From Shewanella colwelliana ATCC 39565 (lineage in GTDB: Bacteria > Pseudomonadota > Gammaproteobacteria > Enterobacterales > Shewanellaceae): a stretch of DNA of 35,093 nucleotides. Both the position numbers and the translations under genes were made by a program. The stretch is taken from the NCBI RefSeq assembly GCF_000518705.1, contig NZ_JAEC01000041.1:1-35093 (forward strand), given 5' to 3'. The first letter of the stretch is position 1. Every line of letters begins with the position of its first letter. Shown in pieces: positions 25,210 through 32,864 of the stretch. The notes under the pieces are model-generated. The model worked only from the letters and a program-made list of their open reading frames with translations. It was not told where the DNA came from and ran no database searches.

Positions 25210-26016
25210 ATGAAACACTATCAGATTCTATTAATCTCTCTCTTTTTTTGGGCCCCTACCCTAGCCAACTCAGCCCATGCTATGCCGCTTAAATTTGTAT
25301 TTCATGACTTTGCCCCATTTAGCTACCAAGATGAAAATGAGAAACCCGTTGGTATTCTCGTTGAACTTGCTCAGCGCTTCTGTCAAGAGTGGTTAGAACC
25401 ATGCAGTGTTTCCGTGTTACCTAACCGACGAGCAAAACATCTGTTTGCCGCAGGCGAAGTGCAGGGGATCTTTTTAGGTTGGAATCCTGAGCGCGCCACC
25501 AGCATGTGGTTTTCTATCCCCATGGTGGAAACAGAATATGGTTTCTATTCCTTGCATAAACTCTCATTTAGCTCATTAACACAACTATCGGGTAGGACTG
25601 TCGGTGTTTACGGCCCCTCTAACACCTATACCTCATTGATGTTACAGCAGCAAAAACTCTCCCAGCTTAACTATGAAAAATTTAAAACAGCTATCTATCC
25701 CCAAGGGGATGAATTACCCCTTAAGATGCTCAATAAACGCCGCTTCTCGGCGTATTATGTCAATAAGGAGGTCGGGCGCTATTATGTGGAGAAGCTCGGT
25801 CTAAATAACCTTAACTATTTAAGCACTCACAAGCATATCTACTACTGTGTCGCCTTTAACATGGAGCACACCTCTGCTGAAACCGTCAAAACCTTTAACC
25901 ACGAGTTTCAACGCTTATTAAACCAAGGTAAGTTAGCCGACATCTACCAAAAGTGGCAGATGGAACCCGCCTACTTAGATCCCATTATGTATCCAGAAAT
26001 GAACATGCCCTATTAA
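25210..26016 (+). CDS. Orphan periplasmic solute-binding protein, family 3
   Basis: A 268-residue periplasmic binding protein of the amino-acid (SBP_bac_3) type. The signal peptide ends near NSAHAMP (about 24). The typical opening FHDFAPFSYQDENEKPVGILVELAQRF (blocks FAPFSYQDE and PVGILVE) is present, and the C-terminal LLNQGKLADIYQKWQ is a family hallmark. No permease or ATPase gene is nearby, so it may serve a sensor or a distant transporter. The ligand is unknown. Confidence 0.83.
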   Translation: MKHYQILLISLFFWAPTLANSAHAMPLKFVFHDFAPFSYQDENEKPVGILVELAQRFCQEWLEPCSVSVLPNRRAKHLFAAGEVQGIFLGWNPERATSMWFSIPMVETEYGFYSLHKLSFSSLTQLSGRTVGVYGPSNTYTSLMLQQQKLSQLNYEKFKTAIYPQGDELPLKMLNKRRFSAYYVNKEVGRYYVEKLGLNNLNYLSTHKHIYYCVAFNMEHTSAETVKTFNHEFQRLLNQGKLADIYQKWQMEPAYLDPIMYPEMNMPY

Positions 26017-26072
26017 TCTAGACGCCAACGCAAGTCATTACGGGGATACCGAATGAAGCGAAACCGGTAACA

Positions 26073-26963
26073 CTAACTGACGACTTTTTGATGTCGAGAC
26101 TTAATTAAATAACGCAGTGGAACCTGCGAGACCAGCATGCCGACTAACATTAGAGAACAGCCAAACAGCGCCCGGTTATCTAAACTCTCTCCCAAGAATA
26201 GAATGCCACCCATAACAGCAAACACTGCCTCTAAGGATAAGATAATCGCAGCATGAGCTGGGTGCGCATTCTTCTGCGCCACCACCTGCAAGGTATAAGC
26301 AATACCCACAGATACGATGCCAGCATAAGCTAATGAGCCCCATGCAGCCGCCACATTTTCCAAAGTCGTGACCTCTATAACCGCCGACACCAATAAGCTC
26401 AATACGCCACAGAAAATAAACTGTAGCTGTGCTAACAATAACGGGGAGTGTTTTTTCGCAAAGTGATCAATAGCCAGGATATGCATCGCCCAAAACAGCG
26501 CACCAATAAGCTGCAATCCATCACCTAACCCTATGCTCATATTATCTTTAATACTCAGGAAATAGAGACCGATAACGGCGATGGCACATCCCACCCAAGT
26601 GTTAAGGCCAGTTTTATGCTTTAGAGCTAAACCTAAAATCGGCACCAGCACAATATAAAGCCCAGTAATAAAACCCGCATTAGCTGCCGTGGTGTGCAGC
26701 AATCCTACCTGCTGAAATGAGGCAGCAACAAACAATATGGCCCCCAAACAGAGTGAGCCTATAGCGAGTGAACGCTTACCGCCCACCACCAAACGCTGTT
26801 GGCGATAGAACCACACCACTAGCGGTAACAAACTCAATGCACCAATAAAGAATCTCAACCCATTAAACATAAAGGGAGACAAGTGCTCCATGCCGAGCGC
26901 TTGGGCGACAAAACCAAATCCCCAAATGGCGGCAGCGAGCAGTAATAGAAAATTTGCAGGCAA
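26073..26963 (-). CDS. EamA-family (DMT superfamily) transporter
   Basis: A 296-residue inner-membrane protein with about ten transmembrane helices in two EamA repeats (residues about 3-135 and 145-280). The opening LLLLAAAIWGFGFVAQALGM and the AAIILSLEAVFAVMGGILFL block are characteristic. It starts with TTG behind AAGG; the nearest upstream ATG is closed by a stop. Family members export amino acids or metabolites; the substrate here is unknown. It is the last gene with ordinary chromosomal character before the island. Confidence 0.87.
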   Translation of the reverse strand: MPANFLLLLAAAIWGFGFVAQALGMEHLSPFMFNGLRFFIGALSLLPLVVWFYRQQRLVVGGKRSLAIGSLCLGAILFVAASFQQVGLLHTTAANAGFITGLYIVLVPILGLALKHKTGLNTWVGCAIAVIGLYFLSIKDNMSIGLGDGLQLIGALFWAMHILAIDHFAKKHSPLLLAQLQFIFCGVLSLLVSAVIEVTTLENVAAAWGSLAYAGIVSVGIAYTLQVVAQKNAHPAHAAIILSLEAVFAVMGGILFLGESLDNRALFGCSLMLVGMLVSQVPLRYLIKSRHQKVVS

Positions 26964-27047
26964 CAGAAGACCTTTTTAAAACATGAACGAGTTCACCAGA
27001 CTACTGGTAAGCCCCCCCTTGTCTAAGGGAATAAAACAGGAAAAACA

Positions 27048-27080
27048 AAAAGCCCGCCTGTCATAAACAAGCGGGCTTTT
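27048..27080 (-). terminator. Strong bidirectional terminator at the island edge
   Basis: AAAAGCCCGC at 27048-27057 pairs exactly with GCGGGCTTTT at 27071-27080, with T-rich sequence on both strands. It would end transcription from the nuclease gene at 27225 and shield the EamA gene. Confidence 0.85.
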
Positions 27081-27150
27081 ATTGATAGGTGAGTTGGCCG
27101 ATAAGACAACTTAGCCGACTCACGACACTCGATTTTATTGAGCTTCATAG

Positions 27151-27217
27151 TAAGTAACCACTAATGTGTGTAACAACCAGTGTAACAGACCGTGTAACAG
27201 AGTTTAATGGTTACTTA
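27151..27217. repeat. Three 12-bp repeats framed by an inverted repeat
   Basis: GTGTAACA recurs at 27168, 27180 and 27192 with an exact 12-base period. The trio is framed by TAAGTAACCA at 27151-27160 and its complement TGGTTACTTA at 27208-27217. It lies between the nuclease stop and the terminator, at the presumed left edge of the island. It could be a protein-binding array or a recombination site. Confidence 0.7.
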
Positions 27218-27224
27218 TTGTTCG

Positions 27225-28475
27225 CTATTTAATTTCCAAAAAACGATTCTCAATAGCGTTAAGATGTTCAACAAGATGACTGAGAAGCTCATCTGTCTCT
27301 TGCTCATTTGTCAAAGCTAGAGTGGTTGGCATATCAACTTTGGAAAACTTGATTCTCTTCTGCTCACTGGTTTCATCATTGTAATAACAAACAACCCAAT
27401 CTAAGTCATTATTGCAATATGCATTCCCTTTTGGAAAGTGCTTACTGAGACTAGCTTTCATGTCCCCTTGTCCAAAAATCTGACCATTCTCATCAGTAAT
27501 ACGAAGACCGTAATGAACCCAATCATATAAGTTTATGTACATCCAGATCTTCATACCTTGGAAGTCAGCAATGGGATACCTCAAACCAATGTTTTTATTA
27601 TTTTTACTGTTTTTATAATAGTTTACAGCAATCGCCTTTATCGACTTTCCACCATAAACTGCTACATTCCGTTCTTTTTGCTCTAACTTCTCATATAGGC
27701 GCATCCAAAAGCGTTCTTGCAGAATAATTTTGGCTTCTACAACAGCCTGCTCAATCGCTAATGCTGCGGTCAAATCATCTTTATTCGAAGCTAATTCCTT
27801 GCCTAAATTCATTTCAAACTCCCTTCGCTGACCTGTTAATGCTTCTAGTAGTAGTTGATATTGGACTAGCGCCTCTCTCAGAACACTTTTCATAGCTGAT
27901 TCTTTGATACAACAAGATATCCAACTGATGATCTGATTATGAAATGAAACCCTCTCATACTGGCTCTCCAGTAAGCCATTTAAACTACTTTTGCTGGCTG
28001 CTTTACCATCTAATGTCAGGTAAAAAAGCTTCACTGTCTTTCCCACCCCCCGCTTTTTGAGAGCTTCATTGTAATCATAGAGTTGCTTATGCTGGTCCCC
28101 AGCATCAATCTTCATCTCTATACCAATGAGATAATCTGAAGACTCTAGTACAAAGTCCACACGTCTACCTTCCCCAGTGCCATCCTCTCTAGTAACTTTG
28201 AACACTTGCGATTCAACATCTACCCCTAGGACAGTCGCAGCAAAGAGATTGAGAAAAGTATCACCCATTTCATGTCGGCCGTTGACAGAAAGCAATTCAT
28301 ATAAAAACCTTGAGTGCGTTTCCACCTCTTTCTTTCCAATATTTAAGATATTAAAAATATTGAATTTTTCACCATTTCTGTTGGATTGTTCTTCATGAAA
28401 TTGAAGTGCTTGGTATGTGTGCTGCAATAGCTTTTGAATTGGATGGTAACTAGCTGGGATTCCATTTTCCGACAT
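27225..28475 (-). CDS. PD-(D/E)XK nuclease-superfamily protein (PDDEXK_4-like)
   Basis: The start at 28475 (MSENGIPASY) is preferred over 28502 because AAGGA lies seven bases upstream. The 416-residue protein has an N-terminal helical block with the family signature NIFNILNIGKKEVETHSRFL (about 39-58) and GRHEMGDTFLNLF. The nuclease core follows: D107 in RRVDFVLE, then E120 and K122 in IGIEMKID, then Q131. The rest (about 200-416) is unassigned. Proteins of this type are common in defence islands, but many have no proven activity. The gene stands apart from the operon to its right and has its own leader and terminator. Confidence 0.78.
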   Translation of the reverse strand: MSENGIPASYHPIQKLLQHTYQALQFHEEQSNRNGEKFNIFNILNIGKKEVETHSRFLYELLSVNGRHEMGDTFLNLFAATVLGVDVESQVFKVTREDGTGEGRRVDFVLESSDYLIGIEMKIDAGDQHKQLYDYNEALKKRGVGKTVKLFYLTLDGKAASKSSLNGLLESQYERVSFHNQIISWISCCIKESAMKSVLREALVQYQLLLEALTGQRREFEMNLGKELASNKDDLTAALAIEQAVVEAKIILQERFWMRLYEKLEQKERNVAVYGGKSIKAIAVNYYKNSKNNKNIGLRYPIADFQGMKIWMYINLYDWVHYGLRITDENGQIFGQGDMKASLSKHFPKGNAYCNNDLDWVVCYYNDETSEQKRIKFSKVDMPTTLALTNEQETDELLSHLVEHLNAIENRFLEIK

Positions 28476-28572
28476 ATTGATTTCCTTATTTTCAATAAAC
28501 AAAACGCTACTACCTGGCTGGAATATCTACAAGCCCAACATACTCCATATGAGATCTCTCGCATATATCAAA

Positions 28573-28608
28573 CTAACTTAACGATAATAGTTATTATCAT
28601 TAAGTTGG
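28573..28608. repeat. Island motif, two head-to-head copies
   Basis: Copies of RTTAYCRTTAAGTTRR at 28573-28588 (minus strand, ATTATCGTTAAGTTAG) and 28593-28608 (plus strand, ATTATCATTAAGTTGG) make one large dyad about 100 bases ahead of the nuclease start. Confidence 0.65.
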
Positions 28609-28650
28609 CAAGCCATTGGTAAACCGTGTGTTTTATGGCATATACAGGCT

Positions 28651-28666
28651 TAACTTCACGGTAACC
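28651..28666 (-). repeat. Island motif, third copy
   Basis: On the minus strand this reads GTTACCGTGAAGTTAA, one base off the RTTAYCRTTAAGTTRR consensus. Confidence 0.6.
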
Positions 28667-28881
28667 GTAAGTTACAACCACTTCACAACAGGTTCTAATT
28701 CGGCTCTACCTAGTGAACTTGGAGCGATTAGGCTATTGCCACTATATCTCGGTCAAGTACGAGCATAATGATTATCATGAAGTCTCACGATGACAGTCTC
28801 TTAGCTTCCAACTTCGCTCTCTTGATATCGCGTATCCAAACCACTGTGCACTAGCTCCACCTCACAGCAGCTCAATGCATG

Positions 28882-30170
28882 TCATTCACAGACTATCGAC
28901 TCTCCATTTTCTACTATGTGAACGTTATCAAAATAGCTTGAAAACTTGTCACTGTTAAGAGTATGAATAGGTACTAAAACCTTGGGTGATATATTACCTG
29001 CGAAGCTCTGTAAGTGCTCTAGGTAAGCATGACCGCTCGTATGAATGTATTGCCATGACTCCTGATATTTATTGGCTATCTCTGCAAACTTAGGCTGCTT
29101 ACTTTGATAACCTAACCACATAGAGTAGATAAGTTTAGGTTTTGCCCCTTTTTCTTTAAATGAGTCAAGGTAGGGGTCATTGCATAGGGAGATAATCTGA
29201 ATACGTAGTTAGTCCCCTTCAGCTTACTAAGATTCACATGGCGGTTGCTGTATCGCAGGAAATCATCACCAAACTCAGACTTAATGATAGCTAATTGGGA
29301 TTGAGGAAATATCACTTTTAGGTGATCATTTTTATGTGGTGGTAAGCTAGGGGAGTACTTCTTTAGCGCCTCAAGCAAGTAAAGTTGGTATAGATCGATA
29401 ACTAGCTTTTTTCCTGTGCGTTTAGTTGCGTTATAGAGGCTTACAATTCGATCAATATTGCTACCTGAGGCTGAAACAAAGGCTGGCCCATCACCCTCAT
29501 CAAGGGCCGAAACCATAGCCTCTTCAACCGAAACTTCAGTAGGAAATTGTTGCGAGTGTCCTCCATCAAGGGTCGTTCCCTCAAGCAGCATTAGATCAGG
29601 CTGCTTCACATTTTCGTAGATGTAATCGCTAACCTGTGACTTTCTGCCATGCCCACGAAAATCCCCAGTGTAATATACCTGCTTACCATCAACCTCTATT
29701 AAAAGACTACATGCGCCAAAGGCTGAATGATCCATTAAAAATGCCGTCACTGTGAATGGACCAACTTGAAATGGTTTTCCAGGTGAGAACTGTCGGCACT
29801 GTTCCAGTGAACTAAATCGCAATGCTTCAGGGTAAAACAAGTTGCCAATGGTCATCATAGAGTAACTACTATCTGACAGGTATATGTTTGAGCTTTTAGG
29901 TAATGACCTCAGCAGACCATAATGATCTGGATGTGCATGGGATAAGAGATAAGCCAAAGGAGGTCTAGTATCTTGCTGTTGAATATCAAGCAAAATACCA
30001 TTTTCCATCGATGGGCTTGAAGCCAAGTCCGCATCAATCGATGCTCCTGTGCTATCCATGAGAGGAGCACCGTAATCTAACACAATGCTATCTTCGCCAT
30101 GGATTATTTTTACGCAGCTACCACCAATGGTATCTGCTCCACGCAATATAGTTACTGAGGTCTGTGGCAT
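28882..30170 (-). pseudogene. RNase J-like metallo-beta-lactamase nuclease, split by a frameshift
   Basis: Two overlapping frames make one protein. The first, 352 codons from 30170 to 29112, has the metallo-beta-lactamase core: TIGGSCVKI (14-22), H78-A-H80-P-D82-H83, H148 and D170 in YYTGDFRG. Its last 19 codons are out of frame. The true continuation, YLDSFKEKGAKPKLIYS and then the 79-codon frame 29121-28882, restores the beta-CASP-type ending HTSGHAYLEHLQ and VLVPIHTLNSDKF. The break fits loss of one base in the G run at 29173-29176 (a C run on the coding strand). Mended, it would be about 429 residues, in the range of RNase J-like enzymes. Its start overlaps the stop of the preceding gene (TAATG). 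Mutation, sequencing error or programmed slippage are all possible. Confidence 0.8.
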
Positions 30171-31096
30171 TAAAGCTGCTCCTTACTCTGAAGTTTGTAA
30201 CAGCTACCTTCAGTCATTATCTGCATTTTCACTTTGTTCCCAGCGACTTCGCTGTTACTCAGTTTCTCTTCATGAGGTAACCAACTGCTTTGTTTATCCT
30301 TCTCTTTGTTGTAATACATTAATAACCTAGGTTCACAATCAATGGCTAACCCTAAATCACCTGCTGCAACCTGTTGAATGATTGGCGATACAGCCTTCCC
30401 TGCTAACTTAGCTATCTCAACCTGTACTTCACAAGCAGTAACATACGCCTCTATTAACTGTTGTTGTCGGTGAGTGTCCGTTAAAAACTCGCTATAACGC
30501 GCCAACTGCTCAAGTACCTCGGGGCTTTCACTATTGCTACGACATCGCTTATCAGTCGTGAGCTTCACCTCCCAAAAAACAACATGTGCTAAATTGCCTT
30601 GTCGCTCTAGTGAAACGAGGTCAATGCGGTAACCACTACCAGGTAGCCCCATCTCCATATCGATAATATTGTCATTTATAGCGGTAACTTCTTCGACAAA
30701 GTTTTTTTCAATACCGTCATACTTCTTTGCACAATCAATCCACTTTTCTAACGTCTTGCAGCCTTGGTAAGTTGCACTGTCACCCTCTTTTTCGGGGTTA
30801 ATAATACTTGCATCATTTCCAGTTAATCTGACATATTTTTGCGTCTTGGCATCCTCAAAAACATACTTAATATGTTGTTCTGAGTACAACTCTTTTTTCT
30901 GGTTAAAAGCAACCTTCGCAATAGCTTGCCCCCTATGATAAAAATTGAGGTAGTTTTCACGTACAGCCAAGCGAAGCCCATAGTCATCTAATTCTTCACC
31001 AGCAGGCTTGAGCCTTTGTAGAAGGTCCTGCCACCACTCGGGGTTTTCTTTAGGTAAATGGTTAAGAGTAAATTTTCGAGCGAAAGGTTTTGTCAT
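30170..31096 (-). CDS. PD-(D/E)XK nuclease-like protein, third gene of the island operon
   Basis: I do not recognise a named family. The 308-residue protein carries a nuclease-like core in its middle: D159 in GYRIDLVSLE, then E176 and K178 in FWEVKLTTD, followed by PEVLEQLARYSEFL, a helix often seen after the ExK strand. The N-terminal third (ENYLNFYHRGQAIAKVAFN) looks like a small beta-rich domain. It has no signal peptide. It begins two bases after the phosphoesterase gene and overlaps the metallo-beta-lactamase gene by one base, so the three are translated together. DNA or RNA cleavage is inferred only from the motif. Confidence 0.68.
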   Translation of the reverse strand: MTKPFARKFTLNHLPKENPEWWQDLLQRLKPAGEELDDYGLRLAVRENYLNFYHRGQAIAKVAFNQKKELYSEQHIKYVFEDAKTQKYVRLTGNDASIINPEKEGDSATYQGCKTLEKWIDCAKKYDGIEKNFVEEVTAINDNIIDMEMGLPGSGYRIDLVSLERQGNLAHVVFWEVKLTTDKRCRSNSESPEVLEQLARYSEFLTDTHRQQQLIEAYVTACEVQVEIAKLAGKAVSPIIQQVAAGDLGLAIDCEPRLLMYYNKEKDKQSSWLPHEEKLSNSEVAGNKVKMQIMTEGSCYKLQSKEQL

Positions 31097-31098
31097 AA

Positions 31099-31767
31099 CT
31101 ATTTCTCACATTCCGTTAGAGTTATAGAGTTAAAATTCGGCTTTTCAGCGCTAGGGTTACTACCTGGGTTAGAAATAATCCTGTTTTTAAATTTACTAAA
31201 GCGAGCATGGGGCTGATGAACATGGCCGCATAGAACATACTTTGCCTGCAACTCACCAAACTTGATGGCGGCTCGGATATCTTGGCACCCCCAGTCTTCC
31301 CCTCCCTGCTTAGCGACTTTGAGCTTAGATGGCGGGACGTGGTGTAGTAATACGTCACAATCTCTAAATTGATGAAAGTTAGGACTTTCGTATGGTATAC
31401 AGCCAAAGTGAAAACCACCTATCTCGACAATATTCCCATCAAGGTAGAGATGATCTTTTTTCAACCTGCTAAGCCACCGTGCTGATGGCTGCTCATCATT
31501 TTCAAACTCTATCTGATCATGATTACCAGAGCAGATAAATGTAGGAATACTGAGTGTAAGCGTCCACCGCTTGATCCACTCAATTTGCTCCTCACTGTTG
31601 ACTGCCTGATTCAAAGAGTCATCAAGCAGATCACCACTAATACACAACACATCATAATTGCACGACTGCTCTGCTACCCACTCAAATTGAGCTTGGTTAA
31701 AATGCAGATCAGATACGTGAAGTACCTTCACCGAACTGCCAAGAGCTGACTTAATATCATGAGTCAT
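31099..31767 (-). CDS. Calcineurin-like metallophosphoesterase, second gene of the island operon
   Basis: This 222-residue protein has a complete two-metal phosphoesterase site: D20-x-H22 (VSDLHF), D46 in GDLLDD, N82/H83 in SGNHDQ, H142-H143 in LLHHVP and H182-x-H184 in CGHVHQ. Such enzymes act on phosphodiesters, nucleotides or nucleic acids. At this length it lacks the capping domains of Mre11/SbcD, and no SbcC-type ATPase is near. Its pairing with nuclease-like genes suggests nucleic-acid or signal-nucleotide processing. The gap to the preceding gene is 41 bases, including a GGAG site. Confidence 0.88.
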   Translation of the reverse strand: MTHDIKSALGSSVKVLHVSDLHFNQAQFEWVAEQSCNYDVLCISGDLLDDSLNQAVNSEEQIEWIKRWTLTLSIPTFICSGNHDQIEFENDEQPSARWLSRLKKDHLYLDGNIVEIGGFHFGCIPYESPNFHQFRDCDVLLHHVPPSKLKVAKQGGEDWGCQDIRAAIKFGELQAKYVLCGHVHQPHARFSKFKNRIISNPGSNPSAEKPNFNSITLTECEK

Positions 31768-31808
31768 CTTAAGCTCCTCCGATAAGTTAACAGGTATCGG
31801 AAGCCGGT

Positions 31809-32411
31809 TCAGGCTGATTGATACAGAGCTGCAGCGGCTTGAACCCGCACAACCTCATTCTCACTATCCAGAGCCTGAATTAGCGTATTTCGTACTTTAT
31901 TTTGTAGCTCAAACTCTGCTGTCACAGGTTCTTCGGATAAATGTTCAGCAACTTCAAGGAACTCACCCATCGCTGAAGCATGCTTAGAAAAATTACATAC
32001 CGTTTTGCGTGCGCCTTTCAATGACCTCAAAACACCCGGTGGAAGGAGTGACTTCTTTACTGTCATGATATGTTCAACGGCCACACCATGAGGGTTCCCT
32101 TCTTTTGAGTTATCTCGATTCATATCATATTGTGGGGATTCGACGGTACGAAACAGATGCATACTTTCAACATTACTTTCTGATGGACTCAACACTATTG
32201 AGCCAACCTCGATATGTAGAAACTGCTCCACTTGAGAAAGGTTATGTGCATTGATCTCTGGGTATTCTTGAGCCAGTGCTTGCTGTAATTCATCTCTACT
32301 CAAGCCCCTTAGGTCCTGACCACACGGCCACCCAATTGAGACCCTTCCCTTGAGAAAGTCAGACTCTCTATTAATTCCATGTGGTTTCGGTCTTATGTGA
32401 TATACGGTCAT
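31809..32411 (-). CDS. Unknown protein with IGWP motif, first gene of the island operon
   Basis: A 200-residue protein. Its first half (MTVYHIRPKP, then VSIGWPCGQDLRGLSRDELQ at about 25-44) resembles the small N-terminal domain found in some restriction-type proteins with an IGW...DL...SRDEL pattern, possibly an EVE/PUA-like nucleic-acid sensor. This is from memory and not certain. The second half (about 130-200) is helical and ends EVVRVQAAAALYQSA, like a HEAT-type repeat. GGAGG lies seven bases ahead of the ATG, making this the best-translated gene and the operon head. A role as sensor or specificity subunit for the downstream enzymes is inference. Confidence 0.65.
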   Translation of the reverse strand: MTVYHIRPKPHGINRESDFLKGRVSIGWPCGQDLRGLSRDELQQALAQEYPEINAHNLSQVEQFLHIEVGSIVLSPSESNVESMHLFRTVESPQYDMNRDNSKEGNPHGVAVEHIMTVKKSLLPPGVLRSLKGARKTVCNFSKHASAMGEFLEVAEHLSEEPVTAEFELQNKVRNTLIQALDSENEVVRVQAAAALYQSA

Positions 32412-32864
32412 ATTGGCACCTCCAAGTCAAAAATAGTCAGGACAACTACTAATGACATTTAAGGTAGGACAACTAAAACACGTTGTCAACAGTTAAAACC
32501 ACTCGTCATGACTTTTTATGACTTTTACTTTGAGGAGGGGTTGGAGTATGTGGGGGAAATTCCGAAAATATCTGACACCAATACTTTCAGAATCAAAAAT
32601 TGAACCGAGGAACCTGGCCAATAGCATTTACCCGTACTAGATACCACATGGCTAAAGGTTAATATACCTAAGGTTAATTACTGTTACCGTTAAGTTGAAG
32701 TTAACCAAATTCTCCCGCCATAGATATAGCAAAACTTTGATAACACCAGTAAGTCCACCCAAATGAATATCTGCAAAATAATGACTAATGTCGTGCTCCG
32801 TGTCGTGGTCAAGTCAGTTTGTCTTAATTAAACTGGCTTCAACACATCACCTATAGAGTTTGAG
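32412..32864. promoter_or_regulatory. Divergent control region of the island operon and XRE regulator
   Basis: No gene is seen in these 453 bases. AGGACAACTA occurs at 32439-32448 and 32466-32475, just ahead of the leftward operon and likely within its promoter. AAGGTTAAT repeats at 32655 and 32670, next to an island motif copy at 32683-32698. ATGACTTTT occurs twice at 32508 and 32518. These repeats are natural targets for the adjacent regulator. Confidence 0.5.
32683..32698 (+). repeat. Island motif, fourth copy
   Basis: GTTACCGTTAAGTTGA matches the RTTAYCRTTAAGTTRR consensus fully and lies about 170 bases before the XRE gene. Confidence 0.6.

Larger units (their letters stand above)
28476..28881. 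promoter_or_regulatory. Non-coding gap with inverted and repeated motifs
   Basis: No gene is seen in these 406 bases. They hold the leader of the nuclease gene and three copies of the island motif. A nearly perfect 15-bp inverted repeat has arms 28575-28589 and 28592-28606. Two sequences resemble Fur boxes (28583-28601, 13 of 19 positions; 28764-28782, 14 of 19). Promoters for the leftward nuclease gene should lie here. An unannotated small RNA cannot be excluded. Confidence 0.5.

Noticed and set aside
27168..27203. Triple repeat considered as a CRISPR array
   Set aside because: The repeats are 8 bases with 4-base spacers, far too short for CRISPR, and no cas gene is present.
31099..31767. 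Phosphoesterase considered as SbcD/Mre11
   Set aside because: It is too short, lacks capping domains, and no SbcC/Rad50 ATPase gene is adjacent.
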